Of a stretch of 64,000 bases of DNA, positions 11,105 through 21,168 are shown in pieces. The notes below the pieces were generated by a model. It made no database searches and was not told the DNA's origin. It was given only the letters and a program-made list of their open reading frames with translations. A program made the position numbers and the translations under genes. Every line of letters begins with the position of its first letter. Positions within the stretch are counted from its first letter, which is position 1. The DNA is taken from contig JAPYXD010000250.1 in assembly GCA_030998225.1 (NCBI GenBank), forward strand, positions 4,154,001 through 4,218,000. The letters run 5' to 3'. The DNA comes from Diplolepis rosae (taxonomy: Eukaryota > Arthropoda > Insecta > Hymenoptera > Diplolepididae).

Positions 11105-14100
11105 TCATCCATGAAAGATCAAAAGCTTGTCGGCGTGCTTCATGCAGCGCTCCCCGAACTTGTCCTCTAGGATTACGTTATTATTTTCGGTAAACCCGAC
11201 AATAGTGAACGGTCCTTCTCTCCTACTGTCGAATTTCCCTTCCCTAACTTCTTTTATTGCGTAGACTTGGTCACCTACTTTACCCTTCAAGGGTCGAGAT
11301 TTGCGATCGGTGAATTTCTTTGAGCGTTGTTTGGCCCTGACCAAATTCCGTGCCGCGATTTTCTGTATTTCCGATAGTCGGACTATCAGGTCACGCAAGT
11401 AGGAGCCGTAGGTTTCCAGTTCCTCGCCCTGGGGGAAGGAGCTAGGGGTCCTAGCTAATCGCCCAAACACAAGCTCGTAGGGTGTAAAGTTGGTCGCCTC
11501 GTGAACCGAGGTATTATAGGCGAACATTGCGAATGAAAGCAGACGATCCCAGTCATCGAAGTCGCTCGCGTAATGTTTGATATAATCCGTTAGTACAATA
11601 TGACTTCGTTCCAACGAACCATTGGTCTGAGGTCGATAGCCTGAAGTCGTCAGCTGTTTGATATTGAACAGCCCTTCCAATTTCCTCATGAGTTTGCTTA
11701 CAAAACTTTCTCCTCTGTCCGTAAGTATGGCTCTTGGAGCGCCATATTGCGAAAAGAGGGTCGTCGCGACGGCGTGTGCGATGGTGATGGTCTTGAGGTT
11801 TGGTATAGGGACCGCCATGCAGTACTTGCTGAAGTTGTCTTGCATCGTGAGAATGTGGCGATTTCCGTTAGCGGTAGTTGGTAATTTACCGACTGTATCG
11901 AGAGACACCTTGTCGAACGGTTCGGCCGCAGTGTCGGTGATGAGCATGGGTTCCCGGGTTCGAGCTCGTACGAGTTTTTGTTCGAAACAGCTCTTACAAC
12001 CTCGAATAAATTCCGTGATTTGATCTCTCAGCCCGGGCCAGGTGTACCGTTCCCTAATTCTCCTGTAGGTTTTGGTTATGCCCTTGTGGCCTCCTATGAG
12101 GCTGCTGTGGTATTCTTCGATTATCTTGGGCCTCATTTCAGGAGGTGGAACCTGAATCTTTCCGTGGCAAAGTGTGACAGTTATGTCACCATCCCGGAAT
12201 ATTTCAGACAGAATATCTGTCATTTTATTCTGAGGCAAGGAGCCCAGGAGGTCTCCTGAATTTGCCATTCGCAGTGTTGTTTGCTTGTCCCGTTTAAGGG
12301 CCAGCTGGAGATTTTTCAGCCCCTGAGTCACATCCTTCCAGTCAATTTCATCTAAGTGTCGTTTCTTCACTACGATCGAGTAGGTCTTGTGTTGTCCGTG
12401 CGATGTGACCAGGACTTGCCCCTTTTTGGGTCGGCTTTCCCAGGCGTCTTGGAGGTCAAGACGTTCGGTGGCCACAAGTAGCTTTGCAATAGCGTTTGTG
12501 GGCTCGCAGTCTTCAGAAAGAAAATGCGCGTAGTTGTCTGGTCGGTAAGTCAGTGGTTCTGTCCACTCGTGCTTAATGTTGTGCACCTCCGTGCAATTCA
12601 GAAGAGGTTTTTGCACTTCTGGCTTTTCCTCCAAGGAAGGGGGTGACGGTGGATCGATATAAGGAATATCAACATCGATCAAAGAGCCAGAAAATGGAGT
12701 GGAGCCAACGGTGGTCGTTTCGGACGTTTCCGAACGCTGTAATCGCCGTGGTCTAAGGTCCAGGCCTCTTCTTGTTGGGCTCTTGTTCGTATCCGTTCCT
12801 TCCTCTTCTTCGGCGATTGAGAATGGTGTCGACCTCGCGTCTGGGGCTGCAGACGGAGCTGGAGTTGGGAGTAATGATCTCCTTGAAGGTTGCCTTCCAA
12901 TTATTGGGGATTCGATATCCTCAGGGAGATCCTTGAATCTCACCATGCTTTTCCTTTCCACACCGGGATTTCTTGGATGAAGCCTAGGTGACCAAGATTC
13001 TTTCCCGTTGGTTTCACTTCCTTCTTCCAGACCTTGAAGTGGGTTGGAGAGGGCCTCCTCCGCCTGGTCTGGTTTGGCAGATGATCCGGACATCCTTTCT
13101 TCATATTGTTCTAAGAAGTTCTGAACCCTTTTGGGAAAAGCGTCATCGTCGAACTCCCCACAGGGGTCAAGGGCCTTCAGATTTTCCAATAGTTCTTCGT
13201 CTTCCTCACCTTCTGACACATGGGTACATACTGGAACGTTCTTCGTGTCCATGCCCTCATGATCCCAGTAGAGTGAGTCAGGGTTTATGTTGGATATGTC
13301 TAGTCCCTTTCTCCCCACTGATTTCTCGAATTGAGAGAATGATTTTTGTAGATCCTTTTTAAGGGTTTCCATATCAAACTCTTCATCACTACTGTTCTCG
13401 TCACTGTCTATAGGCAAGGGCGGAACGTCGACAATTGCCTTCAACGGTCCACTAGGGTTATCAGCGTCTTCTTCAGATTCAGAACCAAACAGTGCTCTTC
13501 CTTCGATCACTTCACGGGCAAGCCTATCGGCTGCCTCGTTGCCATCAATGCCGTTATGCCCTGGGACATGGTTCCAAATTACCTCGATTGGCACAAGTGC
13601 CTTTTTTAATTTCTCAAATTCGTTTCGATTTTTAACAGGTTTGTTCTCAGCAGTTTTCCAGTCGTTCTTTTCTCACGTTGGGATCCATTCCGTCGCACTG
13701 CTGACTAGATATTTGGAGTCAGTGTTAATTCTTAATTTCTTTATTCCAGCCTTCTGAGCCCTTTTAGCGGCCTCAATAGCGGCCTCGATTTCAACGGCGT
13801 TATTAGTCTGCCGACCCCGGGCTGGCCGAGAGACATTCAATGGGTTGTCTGGGCCGAACCAGACGCCGATGCCAGCCCTGGGTTCACCTCTCCCATTGTA
13901 GCTGCAGGCGCCGTCGACGAAGACGTCTACATAGGGTTCCTGGAGGGGAGGGAACCAAGGATTCGGTGCGCGAACGAATGGGGGCGCACTCTTCGGTGGA
14001 GAACAGCTCTTCGCGCCATCTGTGCGCAATGCCAGGCTTGGGAGAAGGCTGTGTGACTTCCTGTACACAGGAAGGTCTGAATCTTCGCTGTTGTCATCAC

Positions 14101-16115
14101 TTGAAGATTGTTCGCACTCAGAGGAAGATTCATTGATATTCGTGGGCGTTCTCGGGAGTTCCGTTGATCCTCGACGCCGCGAGAGCCGTTTCGCGATGCA
14201 ACTTTCGTTCAGGCTGGGGCCTATCCGACCTACTGGGGGCGCGTAGGATTCATCGGAGCTTACCTTCGGCATCGTGGAAGAAGAATTAGGTGGTCTTCCC
14301 CTTCGTTTCGCCGTTTGACGGCCTTCCTCCGGCAGGATGGTGCTAATGGTTTTGGATTTAGTTGGTTTGAATATAGCAGACCTGGTGACTATGAACTTGC
14401 CTCTTATTACCGATGGCTTTCGGTCGACAGTAGTTTCCCTTTTCGCCGTCTTTGGTTTTGTGGAGGGTGGAATTCGACCGGAAGTACCAGGTGCTAATTC
14501 GAGATGTTCAAGTCCTTTCTGCATGGTGGATGACCTCGTGCTGGGCCTTGACTTTTCTGCCTCAGCCTTGTTGCGGATCACTAACACCTGTTTGCGAGTT
14601 CTAGTTGGAATGTGCCCGTTTGAGTTGGCAGTTTCAGGATTGAATCTCCTCCTGGGCTGGGAATGGGATTGACTAATTCCGCCAGAGTCATCAGAATCTT
14701 CACTGGATTCGGTTGAGCTTGCCAAATCCGTTTCTGCGGCTGGATTTCCAGAAAGAGCCTCAACGCCCCTGTTTAATTTCCCTTGCTTGTACTCGAACTT
14801 ATACTGGTAACCCTGGAGCCGTAATCTCCATCGTAGGAGACGTGCTCCAGGGTTCTCAACATAGGTTATCCAGTGGATAGGTTCGTAGTCGCAAGCCAAA
14901 ATAAATTCTCGTCCGTATAGGTATGGGCGAAAATTCATTTCCGCGTACAATACGGCGAGGCACTCTTTCTCGGCCTCAGGGTACCTTTGTTCGCAAGTGT
15001 TCATCGTTTTCGAGAAGTATGCCACGGGCATATCTACTCCGTCTTTCTCTTGGGTCAATATTGCTCCGACCGCGTGCTCGGGGGCATCCGTGGTTAGTTT
15101 GAATGTCTTCTGAAAGTCTGGGTATAAGAGAATAGGCTCCCTACAGAGATACCTGCGAAGTCTTCTGAATCTTCTCTTTTGGCTGTTTCCCCATTCCCAT
15201 TTTACGTCCTTTTTGAGAAGGTCGGAGAGTGGTTTTGCCAATTCCGCGTAATCTTGGATGAATCTTCGGTAGTACCCAGAGAGCCCCAGGAACTGTCGGA
15301 TTGCTCGCACGGTATTAGGTCTAGGAAATTTCCTACTGGCGTTAATTTTAGCCGGGTTCGGTTTTACCCCTTCACGCCCGATGATGTTCCCTAGGTAGGC
15401 GACTTCCGTTCGTAAAAAGTCGCACTTGTCTGGTTGCAGTTTCAGATTAGCACTGCGAAGACGATCAAAAAGTCTTCTTGCCTTTTTATCATGTTCTTCG
15501 AGATTCTCTGCATATACCACAATATCATCCAAATAGACGAATACCTCTGTTCCATGCATGCCTTTTAGCACCGTATCCATAAGGCGCTGAAAGGTAGCCG
15601 GTGCGTTCTTGATCCCCATGGGCATACGAAGGTATTCAAAGTGTCCTCTAGGTGATGAGAAAGCGGTTTTTGCTCGGTCTTCAGGGTGTGTTTCAATTTG
15701 GTGGAAACGGCTTGCCAGGTCGAACACCGAGAAGTACTGGGCATTTCCAAGCTGGTCGAAGATGTCTGAAATGTTGGGCAGTGGATAGGCATCTCCTATT
15801 ACTTTTTCATTGAGGGCTCGGAAGTCGATTACAACCCTCCACTTTCTTTCGCCGGATGCATCGAGTTTTTTAGGGACGATCTAAAGTGGTGAGTTATAGG
15901 GAGACTTAGAGCTGCCTATGATGCCACTTTTATACTGTTTCTCTATCTGGGCATGTACTTGCTCAGTAGCCTCGTGAGGTGACCTGTATTGTTTCTTAAC
16001 GATGATTTTATCATCGATGGTCGGAATTCGATGCTGGATCAGATGAGTGGAGGTGAGTTTCTCGCCATTTAAGTAGAAGATGTCAGCATAGTCTTCGGCC
16101 CAGCCGAATACAAAT
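11105..16115 (-). pseudogene. pol: Pol polyprotein: RT, RNase H, second RNase H, integrase (interrupted)
   Basis: Read on the minus strand, the pre-RT linker (GEKLTSTHLIQHRIPT) leads into reverse transcriptase with VVIDFRALN and the FVYLDDIVVY active site (about 15560-15520). Next comes the Ty3 RNase H (LTTDAPEHAVGA, EKECLAVLYA, LACDYEPIHW), a basic/Ser-rich linker of about 300 residues, and a second RNase H of cellular type (about 13937-13508). A very acidic linker of about 370 residues follows, then integrase: a zinc-binding H-H-C-C region (about 12130-11985) and a D,D-35-E core (SLDTVG, LTDRGES, SLERSH), ending at 11105. Breaks: Pol is in the -1 frame relative to Gag, with the change about 16090-16120 inside conserved pre-RT sequence; an in-frame TAG at 15881-15883 in RT; and an in-frame TGA at 13673-13675 in the second RNase H. 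All domains are otherwise well preserved. This copy should not make full-length Pol unless stops are read through. Confidence 0.93.
13508..13937 (-). other. Captured cellular-type RNase H1 domain within Pol
   Basis: The domain runs from DVFVDGACSYNGRGEP to HVPGHNGIDGNEAADRLA. The four acidic catalytic positions are all seen: Asp in FVDGA, Glu in AVEIEAA, Asp in NTDSKYL and Asp in EAADRLA. The flap and basic-handle parts (WKTAENKPVKNR) match eukaryotic RNase H1 much better than the retroelement RNase H that already sits directly after RT. The TGA stop at 13673-13675 falls in the handle region. Known parallels are retroviruses and some plant and oomycete Ty3 elements, which also gained an extra RNase H. 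An insect env-bearing element with this arrangement is the notable point. Confidence 0.88.
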
Positions 16116-18075
16116 CCTTTTCTTCAGGCGACAGGTGTGACACATGTAAATTTTGTATCACTCTCTTCACGCGATCGGAATGACCTCCTCCCAGCTGTTC
16201 CTGAGGATATTCAGACAGGTCTTCTGTCTCCGATTCCGAATATTTTTCACCAGGGAATCTGCAGAAATCAAAGGGGATGATTTCTTGTGGTGGGACATTA
16301 AATTCTATGTCTTGTTCTGTGGTGTTTATAGCGAGGACGTGACACTTGCCATCTTGAGCGGTGACGGCTGCTTCACCTATGTACAATCCTTCTGGGGTAT
16401 CAATCCTTGGCAGGTACCCTTGATGGATTTCCGAATTGGACACGTCTATCGCAATGGGTTGCCTGGTTCTTGCTTTGATTTTCAAGATCCTGGCAAAAGG
16501 CTTGATTTCCGATTTAAGGGCTTTGTTGGCTTCCTGTGATTCCGCGTCGACAAATGGAATCGGCGTGATAGGGTTAGATACGGTGACTAGAGTATTATGC
16601 CTAAATGAAATTTGTGCTTGCTCCTGCCGTAAGTATGGTCGTCCTAAGATCCCATCGGGCGAAATAGGGAGTTCGTTTCCTACGACGTGAAATTCTACAG
16701 GACTCTTAAAAATCGTGATTTTCACTGTACCAATTGTTTTCACAGGATCGTTGGTTATGCCGGTGATAAGGATAGAATTCAGAGGTTCGATAATCATATC
16801 CAGGCGTAAAGCCTGAAGTTTCACAAGATTCACGTCAGAGTTTAAAGCTCCTGATGGTCCTGGAGAGGCTGACCGGGGAGGAGTCATGCTTCCTGTAGTC
16901 TTGCTTTGCCCTTGCCACGACGAGTTGCCGGGTGCTTTATGACCCTTTTCGACTGGTGGACATTGCATCATGGCAGGATGAGGAGGATAAGGGTAGTGGG
17001 GTGGATATGGGTAGTTCAATGGGTATTGAGGAAAGGAATAAGGATATTGAGACTGATAATTAGTTTGATAAGGAGGGTAGGGCAAATGGTATTGACTGTA
17101 CATGGATGTGTACATTGGGGCCTGGTTTGTGGGAGTGCTAGGTCCTGTTATTGTCAGAGTTGTGCTTCCCTTTGAATTTGGCCTCTCGGATTTTACCTGC
17201 TTCTCCGTATGTTCCATTTGCTTTGAGAAGGGGCTTGATGAGCGTTGACGCTCTGACGCAAATTCTCTGGGTCGCGCGATATGATAGGATGACTCAGCGT
17301 TTCTTGCTTTCTCAGTATACGTCTGTCGTTCTTCGGCATGCAGGGCGTGTTCAAACGCCTCGCTAAGATCTTTTGGATTGCGGGTGTCGACAAAAATTGA
17401 TATATCATCTGGTAGGCCCCTAATAAAGGCGTCTAAAGCACAGTCGATCACTGGCTTCATCATAATGGCGCTTTCTTTGGTGGGTCCGTACGTGCCTGTA
17501 TATTTTTCTTCAATCGCGTGTCTAGCGCCACTCAAAAGGCCTTGTACACGATCGTTATAATCGCTCACGGTTTCCGATTGTTTCATCCGGAGGTTAACGA
17601 TAGATTCGAAGTACCATTGGTACTTTTTCGTCGGCGCGAATCTTTTCTTTAGGTGCGCTATTAGGTCTTTTGCCCTAGAGAACTGTTTGTCGCGGACGCT
17701 TTCCCGAGCTACACCTTTGAGCTTGGCTAACACGGCCTTGATGAAACCGGGTTCCGTAATGTCGGTTACAAATATTGCTCCGTTTGCGACATCCTGTAAG
17801 AATTCTTTTAGGGGCGGATTTTTACCGTCGAATTGGGGGATATGGTATGTACTCTGCTGCAGAGTCATACACTCCAATACCGATACTATTGCCGCGCTTG
17901 TATTTAAATTGAGATAAGACGCGGGGGTCGGAATATTCGCAGGGTCTCCGGTTAATGAATCCGAGACACTTTGGTTTAAGAGTATTTGAGTATCCTGTTC
18001 GGGATCCATATCCAAGTTGTTTCGACCGTGGTCGTCCCCGTGTTGGGGCGGGTTCCGATCTACGTTTCTAGGCAT
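16069..18075 (-). CDS. gag: Gag polyprotein with fused protease-like region
   Basis: This 668-residue open frame starts at an ATG 510 bases downstream of the accessory ORF. Residues about 75-260 resemble Ty3-type capsid (QFDGKNPPLKEFL, KRFAP, AFIRGLPDDI). There is a Ser/Arg-rich segment at 275-305, then a striking Tyr/Pro repeat region at about 325-368 (YPYPPH-type). No CCHC zinc knuckle is present, as in many errantivirus Gags. Residues about 410-492 look like a retropepsin: DVNLVKLQAL and PDGILGRPYL are the usual second half. However, the D-T/S-G catalytic triplet expected just before DVNLV is missing (sequence GALNS). The frame continues through about 170 residues of linker into pre-RT sequence (LSPEEKDL) and stops at 16069, where Pol continues in the -1 frame. 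Confidence 0.85.
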   Translation of the reverse strand: MPRNVDRNPPQHGDDHGRNNLDMDPEQDTQILLNQSVSDSLTGDPANIPTPASYLNLNTSAAIVSVLECMTLQQSTYHIPQFDGKNPPLKEFLQDVANGAIFVTDITEPGFIKAVLAKLKGVARESVRDKQFSRAKDLIAHLKKRFAPTKKYQWYFESIVNLRMKQSETVSDYNDRVQGLLSGARHAIEEKYTGTYGPTKESAIMMKPVIDCALDAFIRGLPDDISIFVDTRNPKDLSEAFEHALHAEERQTYTEKARNAESSYHIARPREFASERQRSSSPFSKQMEHTEKQVKSERPNSKGSTTLTITGPSTPTNQAPMYTSMYSQYHLPYPPYQTNYQSQYPYSFPQYPLNYPYPPHYPYPPHPAMMQCPPVEKGHKAPGNSSWQGQSKTTGSMTPPRSASPGPSGALNSDVNLVKLQALRLDMIIEPLNSILITGITNDPVKTIGTVKITIFKSPVEFHVVGNELPISPDGILGRPYLRQEQAQISFRHNTLVTVSNPITPIPFVDAESQEANKALKSEIKPFARILKIKARTRQPIAIDVSNSEIHQGYLPRIDTPEGLYIGEAAVTAQDGKCHVLAINTTEQDIEFNVPPQEIIPFDFCRFPGEKYSESETEDLSEYPQEQLGGGHSDRVKRVIQNLHVSHLSPEEKDLYSAGPKTMLTSST

Positions 18076-18585
18076 GTTGTTGTAATGCTAGCAAAATCGA
18101 TATAGGGGAGAAAAAATGTTTTTAGGCCAACGTGTATCGTAGACCACCCCGGAATATTGTGACGCTTAATATATAAATATATGTACAGACATGTGACACA
18201 ATAGCTTATGTTATATACCTTAATTTCTAAAATAGAGTTAGGCGCTATATTAGGGAGGGTTTGCCAACCTGCACAGGTTACGCGTGGTTTACCTGAATTT
18301 ATACCGGTTGCATATGCCAATTCCGGAACACATCTGAGTTATTCGTATGTGCTGATAAGGCTTTGCCTGAAGGAATTGCTATGGTGATTGTACGGCAATT
18401 TATAAATTATAAGTGAAACTCGTGGAGCCGTTGTTGGCTCAGCTGTGCAGGGTTGTACCACACTCTAATATGGCGCGCCTATCACACTTTAAACGAGAAG
18501 CAAAATCTTGTAATCGAGTTTCGAAAACAATGTTATAACCTTAGATTAGTGTTAGGCTTTAGGTTTTTACTTCTTTAAATGTGGC
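18076..18585 (-). other. Spacer between accessory ORF and gag
   Basis: No convincing coding frame. It holds CCACCCCGGAATATTG (18144-18159), which nearly repeats next to the 3' LTR. Confidence 0.4.
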
Positions 18586-19107
18586 TTAGAATCCAGAGTC
18601 ACTAATCAGTATGGTCCTGTCGGTAGACTTTAAGCTCTCAGAAACTATTGTTTCCGCGTCACTTGGTACTTCTGTTTCCGAATCTGAGGATAAGTTTATT
18701 ATGGATGACTCGGACTCTGAAGCTAGGTCTATGACAGGTACTCCTAATTCTAGATTTGAATGTTTTGAGAATTGAGGTTCGCAGAGCTTTTGGCCTGGTT
18801 TTTTAACTAGAGGTTTGTGTTCGTACACTTGTTTTAATTTGAGACACGTGGCCGGAACCTGTAACGAGTCTACCTTTTTAGACGTTTTCTTCTGAATTGT
18901 ACTTTCTGCTCGTTCCAGAAGGGATTCGAACAGACTTGAAAATTCGTCGAAATTTTTAATTTCGCGAATTTGGTCCGGATTTTCACTTATAATTGACTGC
19001 GTTACCTGCTCCTGAAATTCTGCGAATTGCTTTCTTTGGCGCAAGTCCCATCCTCCTCTAGGGCGTTTTCGGCGAGAGATGTCAATGGCCACCGGTAGAT
19101 GCGACAT
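18586..19107 (-). CDS. Accessory ORF upstream of gag; acidic protein with SIM-like motifs, unknown family
   Basis: This 173-residue open frame is inside the LTR element, between leader and gag, on the same strand. I do not recognise its family. The N-terminus is basic (SRRKRPRGGW, 11-20), resembling a nuclear localisation signal. Residues about 21-75 look alpha-helical (RQRKQFAEFQEQV, EFSSLFESLLERAE), a possible oligomerisation region. The C-terminal third is acidic and Ser-rich with three hydrophobic cores next to acidic/Ser runs: VIDLASESES (125-134), IINLSSDSE (136-144) and TILISDS (165-171). These match the general form of SUMO-interacting motifs. The ATG context and the absence of stops in a decaying element suggest it is a real gene. 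An extra ORF 5' of gag is unusual for insect gypsy elements. A regulatory or nuclear role is inference. Confidence 0.6.
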   Translation of the reverse strand: MSHLPVAIDISRRKRPRGGWDLRQRKQFAEFQEQVTQSIISENPDQIREIKNFDEFSSLFESLLERAESTIQKKTSKKVDSLQVPATCLKLKQVYEHKPLVKKPGQKLCEPQFSKHSNLELGVPVIDLASESESSIINLSSDSETEVPSDAETIVSESLKSTDRTILISDSGF

Positions 19108-19400
19108 GAAGTTAGTAGGAAAAGGCGAAGGAAATTTCTCTCTCTTTTCCTTACTAATAGAAATGTAACCGAAAGTTGTATATCAGACTGGGTTTTAAAT
19201 AAATTTTTGATTACCCTAAACGCATAAAAGAAAAAGGAAATAACCTGAGTTCAAATAATTGTCCCGAGACGAAAACCAGTCAAGGTTTGAATCTCGACAC
19301 AATTAAAGCAGTCAGATTAGTAAAGCTAGACTCAAGCACAAACTCCTTACTAGCCTAGCTAACTCAGGGTGGAATTGGGGTTGCTAGAGTGTTTTGTGTG

Positions 19401-19650
19401 ATTTCAATTCCTTCGGCGGACTATCGCGGGAATAGAATTGAAATTGTCAAAATTGGCACCCCCTGCGGGATTATGTCGGTGGTTCACCTATTTTGCACAA
19501 AACACTACTATGGATTTTTTTAAATTGAGAAGTTTCAATCCCTTCGGCGGACTATCGCGGGAATAGAATTGAAACTGTCGAAATTGGCACCCCCTGCGGG
19601 ATTATCGCGGCGGTTCACCTATTTCGCTCAATTTAAGGATTTTATCAGGA
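19401..19650 (-). repeat. Leader repeat B, copies 1 and 2
   Basis: Two copies (about 19401-19500 and 19519-19650) share CCTTCGGCGGACTATCGCGGG and TGGCACCCCCTGCGGGATTAT. Each has internal pairing potential (GTTTCAAT with ATTGAAAC; in copy 2 also AAATTGAG with CTCAATTT). A third copy is at 20811-20958. Confidence 0.8.
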
Positions 19651-19794
19651 TTGAATTTCGGGTAGTGGTTCTTCTATGCGTTAGTCAAATCGTAACATGA
19701 TCTTCACACACAGATTAAATTTTAAGAGAGAAAAAACATGATTAATTTTGTTTAGTAAAAAGTAATAAAAAATATTTAAAAAAAAAAAATAGTA

Positions 19795-20246
19795 AATAAA
19801 ATAAAGTCGATGTTAAGTCACACAAGTTAGCCTCAAGGTCAAACCCTTGAGTGACTTGATTGCCTTTATTTTATTCTAGGATAAGGTACTAAAACTAGGA
19901 GGGTGGAAAGTGCAAATAAAATAAAGCCGATTGTTAAGTCACGCAAGTTAGCCTCAAGATCAAACCCTTGAGTGACTTGATTGCCTTTATTTTATTCTAG
20001 GATAAGGTACTAAAACTAGGAAGGTGGAAATTGCAAATAAAATAAAGCCGATTGTTAAGTCACACAAGTTAGCCTCAAGATCAAACCCTTGAGTGACTTG
20101 ATTGCTTTTATTTTATTTTAAAAGGAAGTATGAATCATGTAATGAGAATCGAATGATAGATTTCGAATAAAATAAGGTTAAATATTAGTCACACAAGTTA
20201 GCCTCAAGGTCAAACCCTTGAGTGACTTGTTAACTTTTATTTTATT
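19795..20246 (-). repeat. Leader repeat A: four tandem hairpin modules
   Basis: Units start at 19795, 19915, 20036 and 20166 (periods 120, 121 and 130). Each is an ~82 bp imperfect palindrome. The outer arms are AATAAAATAAAG / CTTTATTTTATT, and the inner arms are CTCAAGG / CCCTTGAG and CAAGT / ACTTG around a TCAAA loop. The palindromic cores are conserved while the spacers vary, which suggests selection on RNA or DNA structure in the leader, such as packaging, dimerisation or translation control. The role is inferred. Confidence 0.85.
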
Positions 20247-20810
20247 CTAGAATGTAATGGGCGACAAATGAAGTATAAATTTAGAGAGAAAAAAAAATTA
20301 AAAAGGCCACAAAATTTTAATTTTGACTCCAGATCACTTTAGGATAGTTTGGTGGTCAATAAGTGGCTAATCAGAATGATTAGAATTAATTTATCAATAA
20401 TTAATTAACAATAATCACCAGTCAAAAGAATAGAATTATAACATTATATTACAACATACATTATATTGATACAATTTCAATAATGTTAAACAATTGATAA
20501 TTAATAAATATAAGATTAAATTAATGCAATATAATTATATATAATTATATATAATAATAATATCTACAATTATATATAATCAATGTGATTAAATTAATAA
20601 ATAACAATAATCAATAATCAATAATACATGTCTTGTATATCATACGAAAAATAATTTGGAGAAGTAATTTGGAATAAAAATTGAAGTTTAAAATTCAGTC
20701 TCTCTGCTGAAGAGCACAAGAGCTTGAATTTCAGAATTAACTTTCTGCTAAAGAGCACAAAAGCGAATTCTCAAAACTCAATTTTATTTATTTTTGGAGA
20801 GAAAGGGTTA

Positions 20811-20958
20811 TTTAAATTGAGAAGTTTCAATCCCTTCGGCGGACTATCGCGGGAATAGAATTGAAACTGTCGAAATTGGCACCCCCTGCGGGATTATCGC
20901 GGTGGTTCACCTATTTCGCTCAATTTAAGAATTTTATCAGGATTAGATTAAGAGTAGT
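20811..20958 (-). repeat. Leader repeat B, copy 3
   Basis: Nearly identical to 19519-19650, including the flanking AAATTGAGAAGTTTCAAT and TCGCTCAATTTAAG that can pair with each other. It is separated from copy 2 by about 1.2 kb. Confidence 0.8.
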
Positions 20959-21168
20959 GGAGTTTGGATAATAAATAATATAATATATGTATTATATTAT
21001 AATATCACATCAATATATATGAAGAAATTAAATTTTAAGAAAATTTTTAAAGTTCCAGACTTGAAAAATGTCAGAACTAATTGAATTTAAAATTTCGGAA
21101 AAATTGTAATTTTTTTCATTTTCTTGAAGCTGAGATGGAAAATAAAATTACAAGAAAATTTGGAAAAA

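Larger units (their letters stand above)
19108..21168 (-). other. Long 5' leader of the LTR element
   Basis: About 2 kb between the 5' LTR and the accessory ORF, AT-rich and without coding frames. It contains two families of inverted-repeat modules listed separately, and a duplicated TCTGCTRAAGAGCACAARAG string (about 20702-20722 and 20743-20765). A tRNA primer-binding site (TGG... directly after the LTR) is not evident: the minus strand reads TTTTTCCAAATTTTC there. Confidence 0.6.

Noticed and set aside
11658..14672. Several plus-strand frames of 90-124 codons across pol
   Set aside because: They are antisense shadows of the conserved pol reading frame.
19795..20246. Regular repeats with variable spacers, as in a CRISPR array
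   Set aside because: The repeats are 80 bp palindromes in a eukaryotic retroelement leader; there are no cas genes and the spacers are related to each other.
21150..21168. Possible tRNA primer-binding site next to the 5' LTR
   Set aside because: The sequence after the LTR on the minus strand does not start with TGG and matches no tRNA 3' end that I can recognise.
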